The notes under the pieces were generated by a model. The model was not told the DNA's origin. It did no database searches and saw nothing but the letters and a program-made list of their open reading frames with translations. Shown piece by piece: positions 21,141 to 30,879 of a DNA stretch of 64,000 bases. Source of the stretch: Edwardsiella anguillarum ET080813 (GTDB lineage: Bacteria > Pseudomonadota > Gammaproteobacteria > Enterobacterales > Enterobacteriaceae). The position numbers and the translations under genes were made by a program. Position 1 is the stretch's first letter; every line of letters starts with the position of its first letter. The DNA is taken from NCBI RefSeq assembly GCF_000264765.2, contig NZ_CP006664.1, forward strand, positions 1,426,001 through 1,490,000, read 5' to 3'.

Positions 21141-22166
21141 TTACTTTGCATCCTTTTGCACCTGGCTCAGCGGGCGAGCCCAGGGCTTCATCGCCTGCAC
21201 CTCTGCCGGCAGCGTCGCAATCGCCCGCCGGGCATCCGCCGGCGTCGCATAGCTGCCGCTTACCAGCACATACCAAGGCTTACCGTTGCGGGACGTTTCA
21301 TATACCCAATAGTGGCTCAGGCTCTGGCGACGGGCAAACGCGTTCAGCGTAGTGGGCTGCGAGGCGCCGCTCAGCTGTAGGGTATAGTGGCTGCCCGGGG
21401 CGCTCTTCAGCGCACCAGCGCTGCTGCCGGCACTTTGCGGCAGATGCGCCGCCGGTTTACCATTGCTGCCCACCACCGGCAGGTGCGCCGTTTGCTTCGG
21501 CGCGCTGGGTGTCTGCGCTACGCTCTTCTCGCTGTGGCGGACCGGCGCCCGCTCCTCCCGACGCGTCGGCGTCTTAGGCCGCGGCGTCGATTCGACCGCC
21601 GCTTTCGGCGCGATACGCGCTGCGCCGCCGGCCAGCGTTGCCGGGGCCGTCGGTAGCGTGCCAGCCTGCGACATCGCATCTAGCGCGCCTTGCTGCTGGG
21701 TCAGCGCATCGGAAACAGAGTTCCCCGCCAGATCGATCCGCTGCTGCCCGCTCTCCTGAAGCGCCGGAGCAGACTGCGTTGGCGTAGGCGATACGGAGGG
21801 CATCGTGATCGGCTGCGGCTGACCTGGCTGCGCGGAGTTATTGACCCCACTACCGTCCTGAACGTCGGTCACGTTGCTTCCGGCGCTGCCGTTAGTCATG
21901 GAAGATGCACCGGACAGATTGATCTCTCTGGCACTGCCCGCCGTAGCCGTAGACTGGGCAGAGCTCCCCTTGGAGGGCGATTTCAGCGCCGATCCGATCG
22001 CCACGATCACCACCAGCAATACCAGGACGCCGGCGCCGATCATCAGATGCTGACGCGATACCGTCAGACGCGGCGTCGCGGGACGTCGGCCGCGCGCACG
22101 CGGCGGACGACGATCGCTGGCGTCCGGTTTTAACTCATCGTCTGCTTTAAACTCTTCTTGATCCAT
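21141..22166 (-). CDS. damX: SPOR-domain cell-division protein DamX
   Basis: 341 residues, clearly shorter than E. coli DamX (about 428). A cytoplasmic N-terminus with DELKPDASDRRPPR is followed by one membrane segment (about 40-62), a long Pro/Ser/Thr/Gln-rich periplasmic linker and a C-terminal SPOR domain (about 265-340, HYTLQLSGASQPTTLNAF, YWVYETSRNGKPWYVLV) that binds denuded septal peptidoglycan. The start MDQEEFKADD has a GGAGGGTGAG site; the reduced length comes from the N-terminal and linker parts. Confidence 0.92.
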   Translation of the reverse strand: MDQEEFKADDELKPDASDRRPPRARGRRPATPRLTVSRQHLMIGAGVLVLLVVIVAIGSALKSPSKGSSAQSTATAGSAREINLSGASSMTNGSAGSNVTDVQDGSGVNNSAQPGQPQPITMPSVSPTPTQSAPALQESGQQRIDLAGNSVSDALTQQQGALDAMSQAGTLPTAPATLAGGAARIAPKAAVESTPRPKTPTRREERAPVRHSEKSVAQTPSAPKQTAHLPVVGSNGKPAAHLPQSAGSSAGALKSAPGSHYTLQLSGASQPTTLNAFARRQSLSHYWVYETSRNGKPWYVLVSGSYATPADARRAIATLPAEVQAMKPWARPLSQVQKDAK

Positions 22167-22227
22167 CTCACCCTCCACTTAGAGGCAAAGCCGGCCGTAC
22201 CGCGCCGGAGACTCGCAAATTAACCGC

Positions 22228-23313
22228 TCAGGCCAGGCAGTCCGCAATCGCATCCCGCACGACATCATGGCTTACCCCGGCGAACACCTCCGCGCTGCCG
22301 ATAGCGGTCGGCAACACCAGCCGCAGGGTTCCGCCCAGCACCTTCTTATCACGCAGCATATGCGGTAGATAGGCGTCAGGGGCCATACCGGCCGGCCCTA
22401 GCACCGGCAGCCCGGCGCGCGTCAGCAGCGCCGACATACGCTCGGCCTGCGGCGGCTGCAGATAGCCCAGACGGCAGGCTACGCGGGCCGCCATCATCGT
22501 CCCCACGGCCACAGCCTCGCCGTGCAGCCAGTTGCCATAGCCCATCTCAGCCTCGATGGCATGACCAAACGTATGGCCGAGATTCAACAGCGCCCGGCGG
22601 CCCTGTTCACGCTCATCCTCCGCCACCACCTGCGCCTTCAGCTCGCAGCAGCGGCGGATACAGTAGGCCAGCGCGGACGGCTCCAGACGCAGCAGCGCAT
22701 CCATCTGCGTCTCAAGCCAACGGAAAAAATCGGCATCCATGATGATGCCGTATTTAATGACCTCCGCCAGCCCGGAGGCGAGCTCGCGCGGCGGTAGGGT
22801 CTGCAGACAGTCGATGTCGATCGTCACGCTGGCCGGCTGATAAAATGCGCCGATCATATTCTTACCCAGCGGATGATTGACCGCGGTCTTTCCGCCCACC
22901 GAGGAGTCCACCTGCGCCAACAGCGTTGTCGGCACCTGAATGAAGCGGACGCCGCGCTGATAGCACGCGGCGGCAAAACCGGTCAGATCGCCGATCACGC
23001 CGCCCCCCAGCGCCACTAACGTGGTATCCCGCCCGTGGTTGTTCTCCAGCAGCGCGCTGAATACCCGATCCAGTACGCTCAGTGACTTAAACTGCTCACC
23101 GTCGGGCAGGATCACCAGCCCGACGCGTACGCCTGCCCGCTCCAGCGTACGCTGCACCGGCGCCAGGTACAGTTTAGCCAGGGTTTCGTTGGTGACCAGC
23201 ATGGCCTGCTCGCCGGAGTGCAGCGGCCAGAAAGCCGCCTCCTGTGAAAAAAGCCCACTGGCGATGCTGATCGGGTAGCTACGCTCCCCGAGCGTTACGG
23301 TGATCCTTTCCAC
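22228..23313 (-). CDS. aroB: 3-dehydroquinate synthase
   Basis: 361 residues (E. coli 362). It converts DAHP to 3-dehydroquinate, second step of the shikimate pathway, using NAD and a metal. Visible: [43 protein letters not shown], and [17 protein letters not shown] with metal-binding histidines. GTG is the start codon ([15 protein letters not shown]). It lies 45 bases after aroK. Confidence 0.97.
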   Translation of the reverse strand: MERITVTLGERSYPISIASGLFSQEAAFWPLHSGEQAMLVTNETLAKLYLAPVQRTLERAGVRVGLVILPDGEQFKSLSVLDRVFSALLENNHGRDTTLVALGGGVIGDLTGFAAACYQRGVRFIQVPTTLLAQVDSSVGGKTAVNHPLGKNMIGAFYQPASVTIDIDCLQTLPPRELASGLAEVIKYGIIMDADFFRWLETQMDALLRLEPSALAYCIRRCCELKAQVVAEDEREQGRRALLNLGHTFGHAIEAEMGYGNWLHGEAVAVGTMMAARVACRLGYLQPPQAERMSALLTRAGLPVLGPAGMAPDAYLPHMLRDKKVLGGTLRLVLPTAIGSAEVFAGVSHDVVRDAIADCLA

Positions 23314-23358
23314 GGCCTGCCTGCCCCCTGTTACAACGCTAGTTCCTCAGCCAACCGT

Positions 23359-23877
23359 TCAGTTGTTTTCCAGCAAATGGATAATCTGGTTGGCCACCAC
23401 TTTGGCGCTCTGCTCATCCGTGCGGATAGTCACGTCGGCAATCTCTTCATACAGCGGATTGCGTTCCTGCGCCAGCTGCTCCAGCACCTCGCGCGGCGTA
23501 TCTACCTGTAGCAACGGGCGTTTTTTGTCACGCTGCGTACGCGCCAGCTGTTTTTCAATGGTAGTTTCCAGATAGACGACCACGCCCCTCGCGGACAGGC
23601 GATTACGGGTCTCGCGAGATTTGACGGAGCCGCCCCCGGTCGCCAGCACGATGCCTTGCTTCTCCGTCAGTTCATTGATGACTTTCTCTTCGCGATCGCG
23701 AAAGCCCTCTTCGCCCTCAACGTCAAAGACCCAGCTCACATCGGCGCCGGTACGACGTTCGATCTCCTGGTCGGAGTCGAAGAATTCCATGTTCAGCTGC
23801 TGCGCTAACTGACGGCCAATAGTACTTTTGCCGGCACCCATAGGCCCAACCAGAAAGATATTGCGTTTCTCTGCCAT
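23359..23877 (-). CDS. aroK: shikimate kinase I
   Basis: 172 residues (E. coli 173). It phosphorylates shikimate with ATP. The P-loop GPMGAGKST is at about 11-19, followed by the substrate-binding region [20 protein letters not shown] and the [11 protein letters not shown] segment. It is the first gene of the aroKB-damX-dam-rpe-gph-trpS cluster; a promoter should lie in 23878-24164, where no gene was seen. Confidence 0.97.
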   Translation of the reverse strand: MAEKRNIFLVGPMGAGKSTIGRQLAQQLNMEFFDSDQEIERRTGADVSWVFDVEGEEGFRDREEKVINELTEKQGIVLATGGGSVKSRETRNRLSARGVVVYLETTIEKQLARTQRDKKRPLLQVDTPREVLEQLAQERNPLYEEIADVTIRTDEQSAKVVANQIIHLLENN

Positions 23878-24164
23878 GTTTTCGGTACTACTAAGACAAT
23901 ACGTTAATGATAACCCGCCCCGCCAATCAAATTAGCGACGGGACCGAAACTGAAACCTCATGAAGATAGTGCGAGATCAGACGAAAAATTATCTCAACAC
24001 TCAAGGCTGTTTGGCAACCGAATAAATTTCCGCGCGGCACGATACACAAAGAAGACCCGGTGTACGGCGGGAAATACGGGACGGAACAAGGCGCAAACCG
24101 CTAACCTTGTATGCCAAATCCATCCCAGCGTCAAACGCGGAAACCATTCATGTGATAAAAATTT

Positions 24165-25430
24165 TTAGCCGCGCGCCGACTGGCGCAGCGATTGGGAGGT
24201 GGGAGAGGCGGGAGAAAGCAGGGTCGGCGTAATAAAAATCACCAGCTCGCGCCGCCCGCTGCGCTGGCTGTCGCTGCGCAGCAGATGGCCCAGCAGCGGC
24301 ACCTCGGCAAGCCAGGGAAAGCCGATGCTATCCACTTGACGCTGATACTGAAAGATACCGCCCAGCATCGCCGTGTCGCCGTCGCTCAACGTGACCTGGG
24401 TCGTAATCTCCTGTTTATCGATCGCCAGCGCTTCGCTGTCACCCTGGCGCACTACTCGCCCGGGCATGTTCTGACTTATCTGCAGCGCCAGCTCAATATG
24501 CGCATCGGCCAATACCCGCGGCGTGACCGACATACCCAGCACCGCCTCCTTAAACTCCATGGTGCTCACGCCGCGCTCGCCGCCGGAGACGGCATAGGGG
24601 AGCTCACTGCCCTGTTTTATGCTGGCCGTCTGCCCATGGGCTGCCATCAGATGCGGACTGGCGATGATCGTCACCTTATCCTGTCGCTCCAGCGCCGCAA
24701 GCGCCACCGCCAGCGCCTGCCCCCCGATGCGGGCCACCTGAAACCCCGCGCTGAAATAGGCATCCGCCGCGCCGCGTAGCGTATCCTGTCCGCGTGAGCG
24801 CTCGTCTCCGCTGTACCAGCGGATCCCCAACTCACGCAGCCCCTCTTGGCTGATAGAGACGATATGGGCTGCCAGCTGTACCTGCGACAGCGGCACATCC
24901 AGCTGCGCAATCCAGTCGCGCAGCGCCGCCAGACGGGCTGCCTCCGCCCGCAGCAGCAGGGCATTGGTGCGGCTGTCCGCCACCGCGCTGCCCGTCTCGC
25001 CCAGCAAATCGCGGCGCTGACGCAGACTTTTCTCTACCGTCGCCGCGTCGGCATGGCGCAGCACCACACGCTGACTCCGCATCTGCGGCGGTTTGAGCGG
25101 CGCAGGCGCCGCGGCGGACCCCGCCTGCCGCGCCGCGCGCGCGCGGCTTTGGATCAGCAGGATCCCATCGCGCCGTATCACGCTGAGATCGTGGATCTCC
25201 GCCAGGGCGTCGAGCACCCGTGGCCACGGAGTATGGGCAATATGCACCGTCGCCTCGCCGCGCACCTCCTCACTGAGGATCAGGTTTAGCCCAGCGAACT
25301 CCGCCACCGCCTGCAGCACGCTGGGCAGGGGCGCGCGATCGAACCAGAGCGTCAGAGGCATCGCCAGTCCTGCCGGGCTCATGGCCAGCAGCGCCGCGAT
25401 AGCCGCGGCATACGCGGAGTGGCATCTCAT
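24165..25430 (-). CDS. hofQ: secretin-like outer-membrane protein HofQ
   Basis: 421 residues (E. coli about 412). A secretin/PilQ-ComE homologue: signal peptide (about 1-23), a secretin N0-type domain (about 28-85: LWFDRAPLPSVLQAVAEFAGLNLILSEEV), an N1-like domain, and the C-terminal secretin barrel (about 240-415) ending in the conserved IGFPWLAEVPLLGHLLRS and RRELVIFITPTLL. In E. coli hofMNOPQ is needed to use DNA as nutrient. It is the last gene of hofMNOPQ and starts inside hofP by an ATGA overlap. Confidence 0.9.
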   Translation of the reverse strand: MRCHSAYAAAIAALLAMSPAGLAMPLTLWFDRAPLPSVLQAVAEFAGLNLILSEEVRGEATVHIAHTPWPRVLDALAEIHDLSVIRRDGILLIQSRARAARQAGSAAAPAPLKPPQMRSQRVVLRHADAATVEKSLRQRRDLLGETGSAVADSRTNALLLRAEAARLAALRDWIAQLDVPLSQVQLAAHIVSISQEGLRELGIRWYSGDERSRGQDTLRGAADAYFSAGFQVARIGGQALAVALAALERQDKVTIIASPHLMAAHGQTASIKQGSELPYAVSGGERGVSTMEFKEAVLGMSVTPRVLADAHIELALQISQNMPGRVVRQGDSEALAIDKQEITTQVTLSDGDTAMLGGIFQYQRQVDSIGFPWLAEVPLLGHLLRSDSQRSGRRELVIFITPTLLSPASPTSQSLRQSARG

Positions 25431-25738
25431 CTCTCCGTCCCCTCCCGACGCGCCGCCAAAGGGATAAGGCGCGGACAGCGAAAGGGATACAGCGCCAGCG
25501 GCGTAAAGCGCAGCGCCGGTGGGCCCAACGCGGCGGGGCGCGGAGAGGCGGGCAGGGCCGCAGGACGCCAGCGGCCCTGTTCATCGCGCCGCCACAGCGA
25601 AAAGCAAGGCGCCCGACCGACGATCCCGACGGCGCTGGCCGCCGCCGGGGCCAGTTCGGGAGGCTGAAATGGATCCCGTGCGGCATCGCCGCCACACGCC
25701 AGCAGCAGCGTTCCCCATCCGACGCCTTTCGCCCTCAT
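25427..25738 (-). CDS. hofP: HofP-like protein of the hof operon
   Basis: 103 residues. Weakly conserved; identification rests mainly on position between hofO and hofQ. An N-terminal hydrophobic stretch (GVGWGTLLLACGG) may be a signal, followed by DPFQPPELAP, typical of PilP/HofP lipoprotein-like proteins that precede a secretin. It overlaps hofO and hofQ by 4 bases each, so the whole set is one tightly coupled operon. Very GC-rich. Confidence 0.7.
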   Translation of the reverse strand: MRAKGVGWGTLLLACGGDAARDPFQPPELAPAAASAVGIVGRAPCFSLWRRDEQGRWRPAALPASPRPAALGPPALRFTPLALYPFRCPRLIPLAARREGTER

Positions 25739-26208
25739 TCGTCCTCCTGCTCCACCCAGGTTATATGCACCCCCTGCGCGCGCGGCGTGATCGTCAGCGA
25801 ACTCACGCGCTGACCGCAGTCGGACAGGGTATCCAGCGTCTGCAGCAGGGCGCTGAACGTCATGTCGGCAGAGACATGACGCTGCCCATCACGCTGGATC
25901 TGCCAAGAAAACGCGGCGTTATGCTCTGGGGCACAGCGCGCCTGGCGCACGGCCTGTGCTGTCGCGTCGATATCCGCCTGCCAGAGGCGCAGTTCGGTCG
26001 CCCAGCGCTGAACTCGCAGCATCGCCATCTGCGCGGCGCCCTCCGTCAATCGAACGCGCAGCCTCTGCCGCTCCAGCGTATGCCATAGCCACAGCCCGGC
26101 CAGCAGCGAGGTCAGAAGCAACAACGTGCTCCCCCACAGCCATTGACGCAGCGCCCGGGGCGAGAGGGTATACAGCCTACCCTGCAGCGACAGCAGCAGC
26201 TCAGCCAC
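25735..26208 (-). CDS. hofO: HofO-like inner-membrane protein
   Basis: 157 residues (E. coli about 146). One N-terminal membrane segment (about 20-40, LWGSTLLLLTSLLAGLWLW), then a periplasmic domain, the layout of PilO. The GTG start (VAELLLSLQGRLYTL) overlaps the hofN stop by 8 bases; longer in-frame starts would run deep into hofN and look non-coding. It probably pairs with HofN to link HofM to the secretin. Confidence 0.75.
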   Translation of the reverse strand: MAELLLSLQGRLYTLSPRALRQWLWGSTLLLLTSLLAGLWLWHTLERQRLRVRLTEGAAQMAMLRVQRWATELRLWQADIDATAQAVRQARCAPEHNAAFSWQIQRDGQRHVSADMTFSALLQTLDTLSDCGQRVSSLTITPRAQGVHITWVEQEDE

Positions 26209-26731
26209 GGCACGCCTCCGTCGCACAGAGGCGCAGCGTAAACTGCCAGCGACCGTCGGCGGCGCGATGCAGCCCCTGCCAGCGCCACGCCGCCATACGT
26301 AGGGCAAAATCAGCCACCACCTGCCGGGAGACGCCCTGCCCCTCCAAGAGCCAGTACGGCGGTAGATGGCTCAGGCGCGTCAGCCATACCGCATCAGGGA
26401 TCGTGGCCTGCATCAGACGCAGCTGCTGTGCCAACCGCGTTACCGGCGCGTCCGACGACGGCGCCCCCGAGGCCCCGGGCCCCGACTCATGCCGCAGCGG
26501 CGCGGGCAGCGCGGCCATTCTCTGCTGAAGCTGGCGATACGCGGCCTCCCGCAGACGGGCCTGCTCAGCAATCTGCCCGATCAACGGCGCCCTACGCTGG
26601 TACAGCAGGCGCCCGGCGCTCATCCCCAACGCAGCAAACGCAGGGATTCCCAGCGCCAACGTCAGCCACAGCATACGAAGACGCGCCCGACGCCGGGCCT
26701 CGCGCCAGGGCAGCAGATCTATATCATCCAC
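26201..26731 (-). CDS. hofN: HofN (PilN-like) inner-membrane protein
   Basis: 176 residues (E. coli 179). Starts with GTG as MDDIDLLPWREARRRARLR, the conserved PilN signature INLLPWR, then a membrane segment (about 18-38) and a periplasmic domain. By analogy with PilMNOP, the N-terminal peptide contacts cytoplasmic HofM. It overlaps hofM by 13 bases. Confidence 0.85.
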   Translation of the reverse strand: MDDIDLLPWREARRRARLRMLWLTLALGIPAFAALGMSAGRLLYQRRAPLIGQIAEQARLREAAYRQLQQRMAALPAPLRHESGPGASGAPSSDAPVTRLAQQLRLMQATIPDAVWLTRLSHLPPYWLLEGQGVSRQVVADFALRMAAWRWQGLHRAADGRWQFTLRLCATEACRG

Positions 26732-27549
26732 GGCGGTGACTCCGGCATCACGGCCAGCCCCAGCGCGAGGCTAAACGCCGCGGGATCGGTGGGCAGCGGA
26801 GAGACGAGATGACGTACAGCGCGTAGGCCAGACCACCCCCGGCGGCCGCTATCGCTACCGCAGCGCAGCGGTGCAACGCCGTCGGACACACCGGGCGGCA
26901 GCGCGGCCACGGCCTGGGCACAGGCCGCCTCCGGGCCGTCGGCTAAGGAAACAAACCCATACTGCAGCGGCGATCCCCAGGGCGCTATCCAGCAGAAACG
27001 GCGCCCATCGCCGTAGATCAGCGGCGCCGCGGGGCTCTCTCCCGCCAGACGCGCCAAGCGGCGCAGCGCGCAAGGCGCCAGCGTTAAGCGCTGCAGCGGT
27101 AAACCCGCGCTGTCGAACAGCGCGCACCACCGATCGCGCTGCGCGCGGTGCACGGCACACACCTGCCAGCGCCCGCCCCCCTCAGGCGCGGGGGCGAAGT
27201 CACAGACCATCTGGTGCGCGGGAAGCATCAGCTGGCGCTCTCCCTGCGCCAGCAGCAGGCGATGCCGCTGCCAAGGTGTCAGGGGAAGCGCGCTACCCGC
27301 TAGCGTATCGCGGATCGCCCGCTCAGCGGGAAAGGCCGCCCGCACCGACAGCCGACGCGGCAAACGGGCGCGCAGCGCAGCCAGCGCCGCGGGCAGCGAG
27401 GGGGAAAGCCCGTCCCGATCCGGGTCAGCCGTCAGCGGCAATCGCCACCAACCGCGCAGCTGGATGCCGTCGCGGCGCGCCGAGAGCGCCACGGCGATCA
27501 GCTGAGCGGGCTGAATATCGATCCCCAAGCGCCAATGACCGCTCCCCAT
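26719..27549 (-). CDS. hofM: HofM (PilM-like) protein
   Basis: 276 residues. A PilM/actin-ATPase-like cytoplasmic protein, diverged; WRLGIDIQPAQLIAVAL at the N-terminus and a C-terminal ALGLAVMP are visible. The start MGSGHWRLGID was chosen for the AAGGAG seven bases upstream. It opens the hofMNOPQ operon, divergent from mrcA as in E. coli. Low sequence conservation makes the family call depend partly on order. Confidence 0.82.
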   Translation of the reverse strand: MGSGHWRLGIDIQPAQLIAVALSARRDGIQLRGWWRLPLTADPDRDGLSPSLPAALAALRARLPRRLSVRAAFPAERAIRDTLAGSALPLTPWQRHRLLLAQGERQLMLPAHQMVCDFAPAPEGGGRWQVCAVHRAQRDRWCALFDSAGLPLQRLTLAPCALRRLARLAGESPAAPLIYGDGRRFCWIAPWGSPLQYGFVSLADGPEAACAQAVAALPPGVSDGVAPLRCGSDSGRRGWSGLRAVRHLVSPLPTDPAAFSLALGLAVMPESPPWMI

Positions 27550-27666
27550 GCCGCGTCTCCTTATCATCAACTTACTAAAAGAACGTATCCTCTGTGTCTG
27601 CTAGCCTTTATACTACTGCCCGTTTGTTTATAAACTGCCCAACTGACATGTAATGGGAAATTCCAG

Positions 27667-30231
27667 GTGAAGTTCGTAAAGTATTTAATCATCCTCGCGG
27701 TCTGTTGCATTCTGCTGGGAGTCGCTGCGGTATTTGGACTGTACAAATACGTTGAGCCGCAGCTCCCGGACGTTGCAACGCTGAAAGACGTGCGGCTACA
27801 GACACCGATGCAGGTGTACAGCGCCGACGGCTATCTCATCGCCCAATATGGTGAAAAGCGCCGTATTCCGCTGCCGCTCACGCAGATCCCCCCGCTGATG
27901 GTCAAGGCGTTTATCGCCACCGAAGACAGCCGTTTCTTCGAACACCACGGCGTTGATCCTATCGGCATCTTCCGTGCGGCCTCCGTCGCCCTGTTTACCG
28001 GACATGCCTCGCAGGGCGCCAGCACCATCACCCAGCAGCTGGCCAGGAACTTCTTCCTCAGCCCAGAGCGAACGCTGATGCGTAAAGTAAAGGAGGCCTT
28101 TCTCGCCATTCGCATCGAGCAGCTGTTGAATAAAGACGAAATTCTCGATCTCTATCTCAATAAAATTTATCTGGGCTACCGCGCCTACGGCGTCGGCGCA
28201 GCCGCGCAGGTCTACTTCGGCAAATCCGTCGATCAGCTCACGCTGAGTGAAATGGCCATGATCGCGGGCCTGCCCAAAGCGCCATCCACCTTTAATCCGC
28301 TCTACTCCCACGATCGCGCCGTCGCCCGCCGCAACGTCGTGCTTAGCCGGATGCTGGATGAACACTACATCACCCAGGCACAGTACGATCAGGCGCGCAG
28401 CGAACCGCTGGTCTCCCGCTATCATGGGCCGGAGATCGACTTCTCCGCCCCCTATCTGGCCGAAATGGTGCGCCAGCAGATGGTGGATAAATATGGTGAA
28501 AACGCCTATACCGACGGCTTTAAGGTCTACACCACCATCACCAAACACCTGCAGGTTGCCGCCCAAACGGCCCTGCGCGATAACGTGATCAACTACGATA
28601 TGCGCCACGGCTACCGCGGCCCCGCCAACGTACTGTGGAAGGTCGGGCAGCCGGCCTGGAGCCAGCAGCGGATCGCCGATACGCTCAACGCCCTGCCCTC
28701 CTATGGCCCGCTGCTGCCGGCCGTCGTGATGTCGGCCAATGCCGACGGCGCCACGGCTATGCTGGCCAACGGCAACGGCGTCTCGCTGCCGCTGGCCACC
28801 GTGCGCTGGGCCCGCCCTTACCGCAGCGATCGCGTCCAGGGTGCCACGCCGCGGAAAGTCAGCGACGTCCTGCAGCCGGGACAGCAAATTTGGGTGCGTC
28901 AGGACAGCGATAAGCGTTGGTGGCTGGCGCAGGTGCCGGACGTCAACTCCGCCCTGGTCTCCATCAGCCCGCAGGATGGCGCCATCAAGGCGCTGGTCGG
29001 CGGTTTTGACTTTAATCAGAGCAAATTCAACCGCGTCACCCAGTCGGTACGCCAGGTCGGCTCCAATATCAAGCCGTTCCTGTACACCGCCGCCATGGAT
29101 AAGGGGTTGACGTTGGCGACCATCCTCAACGATCTACCCATCTCCCGTTGGGATGCCGGCGCCGGTACCGATTGGCGACCGAAAAACTCACCGCCGACCT
29201 ATGCCGGTCCCATCCGCCTGCGTCAGGGGCTCGGTGAGTCGAAAAACGTGGTGATAGTGCGTGCCATGCGTGCCATGGGCGTCGATTACGCCGCAGACTA
29301 TCTGCTGCGCTTCGGCTTCCCGGCGCAGAACATTGTGAAGACCGAATCCCTGGCGCTGGGCTCAGCCAACTTTACCCCGCTGCAGCTGGTGCGCGGCTAC
29401 GCCGTCTTTGCCAACGGCGGCTATCTGGTCGACCCCTACTTCATCACCAAGGTCGTCGACGGCAGCGATCAGACGATCTATGAAGCTCATCCGAAGGTCG
29501 TATGCGACAGCTGTAACCTGCCGGTTATCTATGGCCCGACGCCGAAGTCGGCGGTATTAAGCGACGACAGCGTAGAAAACGTCGCCGTCTCGACAACCCC
29601 GAGCGTGAACGGCAGCGTACCGATGCCGGAGCTGGAGCAGGTCACGCCGGGTCAGGTCAGCCAAGATAGCGATCAGCGCTATGCGCCGCACGTTATCAGC
29701 ACGCCGCTGGCCTTCCTGATGCACGATGCGCTGAGCAGCAACATCTGGGGCGAGCCGGGCTGGATGGGAACCGGGTGGCGCGCGATGCGCGATCTGAAGC
29801 GCCATGATATCGGCGGGAAAACCGGTACCACCAACAGCTCCAAAGACGCCTGGTTCTCCGGCTACGGTCCGGGCATTGTCACCAGCGTCTGGATAGGCTT
29901 TGACGATCATCGGCGCGATCTGGGACGCACCACCGTGTCTGGTGCTCTGAAGGATCAGATCTCCGGCGGCGAGGGCGGGGCCAAAAGTGCCCAGCCGGCG
30001 TGGGACGACTTCATGAAGTCGGCGCTGACCGGAATCCCCGAGCAGCCGCTGCCGCCGCCGCCGGGCATTGTCAGCGTCGTTATCGACAGGGTGACCGGCA
30101 AGCTGGCCACCGGCAGCGGTAACAGCCGCAGCGAGTACTTCATTGAGGGAACCCAGCCGACGGACTACGCCACGCCGGATGCCGGCACCGTGATCATCAA
30201 CAATGAGGGACAGAGTCAGGAGCTATTCTGA
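27667..30231 (+). CDS. mrcA: penicillin-binding protein 1A
   Basis: 854 residues (E. coli 850). A bifunctional peptidoglycan synthase anchored by one segment (about 5-28). The glycosyltransferase domain has catalytic Glu86 in EDSRFFEHHGVDP and GASTITQQLARN. The transpeptidase domain has Ser466 in SNIK, the SKN motif at 525 and KTGT at 718. An OB-like insert lies between. It starts with GTG as in E. coli. hofM is divergent, and a terminator follows at 30262-30288. Confidence 0.97.
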   Translation: MKFVKYLIILAVCCILLGVAAVFGLYKYVEPQLPDVATLKDVRLQTPMQVYSADGYLIAQYGEKRRIPLPLTQIPPLMVKAFIATEDSRFFEHHGVDPIGIFRAASVALFTGHASQGASTITQQLARNFFLSPERTLMRKVKEAFLAIRIEQLLNKDEILDLYLNKIYLGYRAYGVGAAAQVYFGKSVDQLTLSEMAMIAGLPKAPSTFNPLYSHDRAVARRNVVLSRMLDEHYITQAQYDQARSEPLVSRYHGPEIDFSAPYLAEMVRQQMVDKYGENAYTDGFKVYTTITKHLQVAAQTALRDNVINYDMRHGYRGPANVLWKVGQPAWSQQRIADTLNALPSYGPLLPAVVMSANADGATAMLANGNGVSLPLATVRWARPYRSDRVQGATPRKVSDVLQPGQQIWVRQDSDKRWWLAQVPDVNSALVSISPQDGAIKALVGGFDFNQSKFNRVTQSVRQVGSNIKPFLYTAAMDKGLTLATILNDLPISRWDAGAGTDWRPKNSPPTYAGPIRLRQGLGESKNVVIVRAMRAMGVDYAADYLLRFGFPAQNIVKTESLALGSANFTPLQLVRGYAVFANGGYLVDPYFITKVVDGSDQTIYEAHPKVVCDSCNLPVIYGPTPKSAVLSDDSVENVAVSTTPSVNGSVPMPELEQVTPGQVSQDSDQRYAPHVISTPLAFLMHDALSSNIWGEPGWMGTGWRAMRDLKRHDIGGKTGTTNSSKDAWFSGYGPGIVTSVWIGFDDHRRDLGRTTVSGALKDQISGGEGGAKSAQPAWDDFMKSALTGIPEQPLPPPPGIVSVVIDRVTGKLATGSGNSRSEYFIEGTQPTDYATPDAGTVIINNEGQSQELF

Positions 30232-30261
30232 TACCCGCCTTCCCCCTCGTCTTCATCAAAT

Positions 30262-30288
30262 AAAAAGGAGCCATCAGGCTCCTTTTTT
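30262..30288. terminator. terminator between mrcA and nudE
   Basis: AAAAAGGAGCC/GGCTCCTTTTTT: a 6-bp GC stem core flanked by A and T runs, usable in both directions by convergent mrcA and nudE. Confidence 0.9.
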
Positions 30289-30315
30289 ACTTTACCAACG
30301 CTGACCCGCATCGTC

Positions 30316-30879
30316 CTAGGCGCACTGGCGCTGTAGATACTCCCGCAGCAGAAACAACGCGCTCACGTTGCGCGCCTCGTGAAAATCGGGCTCCTGCAGC
30401 AGTGCCATCATCTGGGTCAGCGGCCAGCGGATCACCGGCATCACCTCAGGTTCATCGCCCTGCAGGCGCTGAGCGAAAAGATCTTCCGCTACCACCACGT
30501 TCATCTGACTGGAAAAATAGGAGGGGGCCATCGTGAGCTTATGCAGCAGGGTAAAACGCTGCGCCCCAAAACCGGCCTCTTCCATCAGCTCACGGTTGGC
30601 CGCCTGGAACACCCGCTCGCCGGGATCGATCAGTCCCTTGGGGAAACCCAGCTCATACTCCTCAATACCGACGGCATATTCACGGATCAGCAGCAGATCG
30701 TCCCCTAGAATAGGCACGATCATCACCGCCTCGCGGCCCGACGGGCGCATACGCTCATACACCCGACGCACCCCGTTGCTAAACTCCAGATCGACGGACT
30801 CGACGTTAAATAAGCGTGAGTGCGCCACGGTTTCAACGCCCAAGATCCTGGGCTTCTTAGTGGAACTATCCATACTCAA
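30316..30879 (-). CDS. nudE: ADP compounds hydrolase NudE
   Basis: 187 residues (E. coli 186). A Nudix hydrolase acting on ADP-ribose, Ap3A and NADH. The Nudix box is G-x5-E-x7-REL-xEE-x-GFG in GLIDPGERVFQAANRELMEE followed by AGFG. VDLEFSNGVRRVYERMRP and SMDSSTKKPRILGVETVAHSR-type N-terminus match the family. It is divergent from igaA and convergent with mrcA. Confidence 0.95.
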   Translation of the reverse strand: MSMDSSTKKPRILGVETVAHSRLFNVESVDLEFSNGVRRVYERMRPSGREAVMIVPILGDDLLLIREYAVGIEEYELGFPKGLIDPGERVFQAANRELMEEAGFGAQRFTLLHKLTMAPSYFSSQMNVVVAEDLFAQRLQGDEPEVMPVIRWPLTQMMALLQEPDFHEARNVSALFLLREYLQRQCA

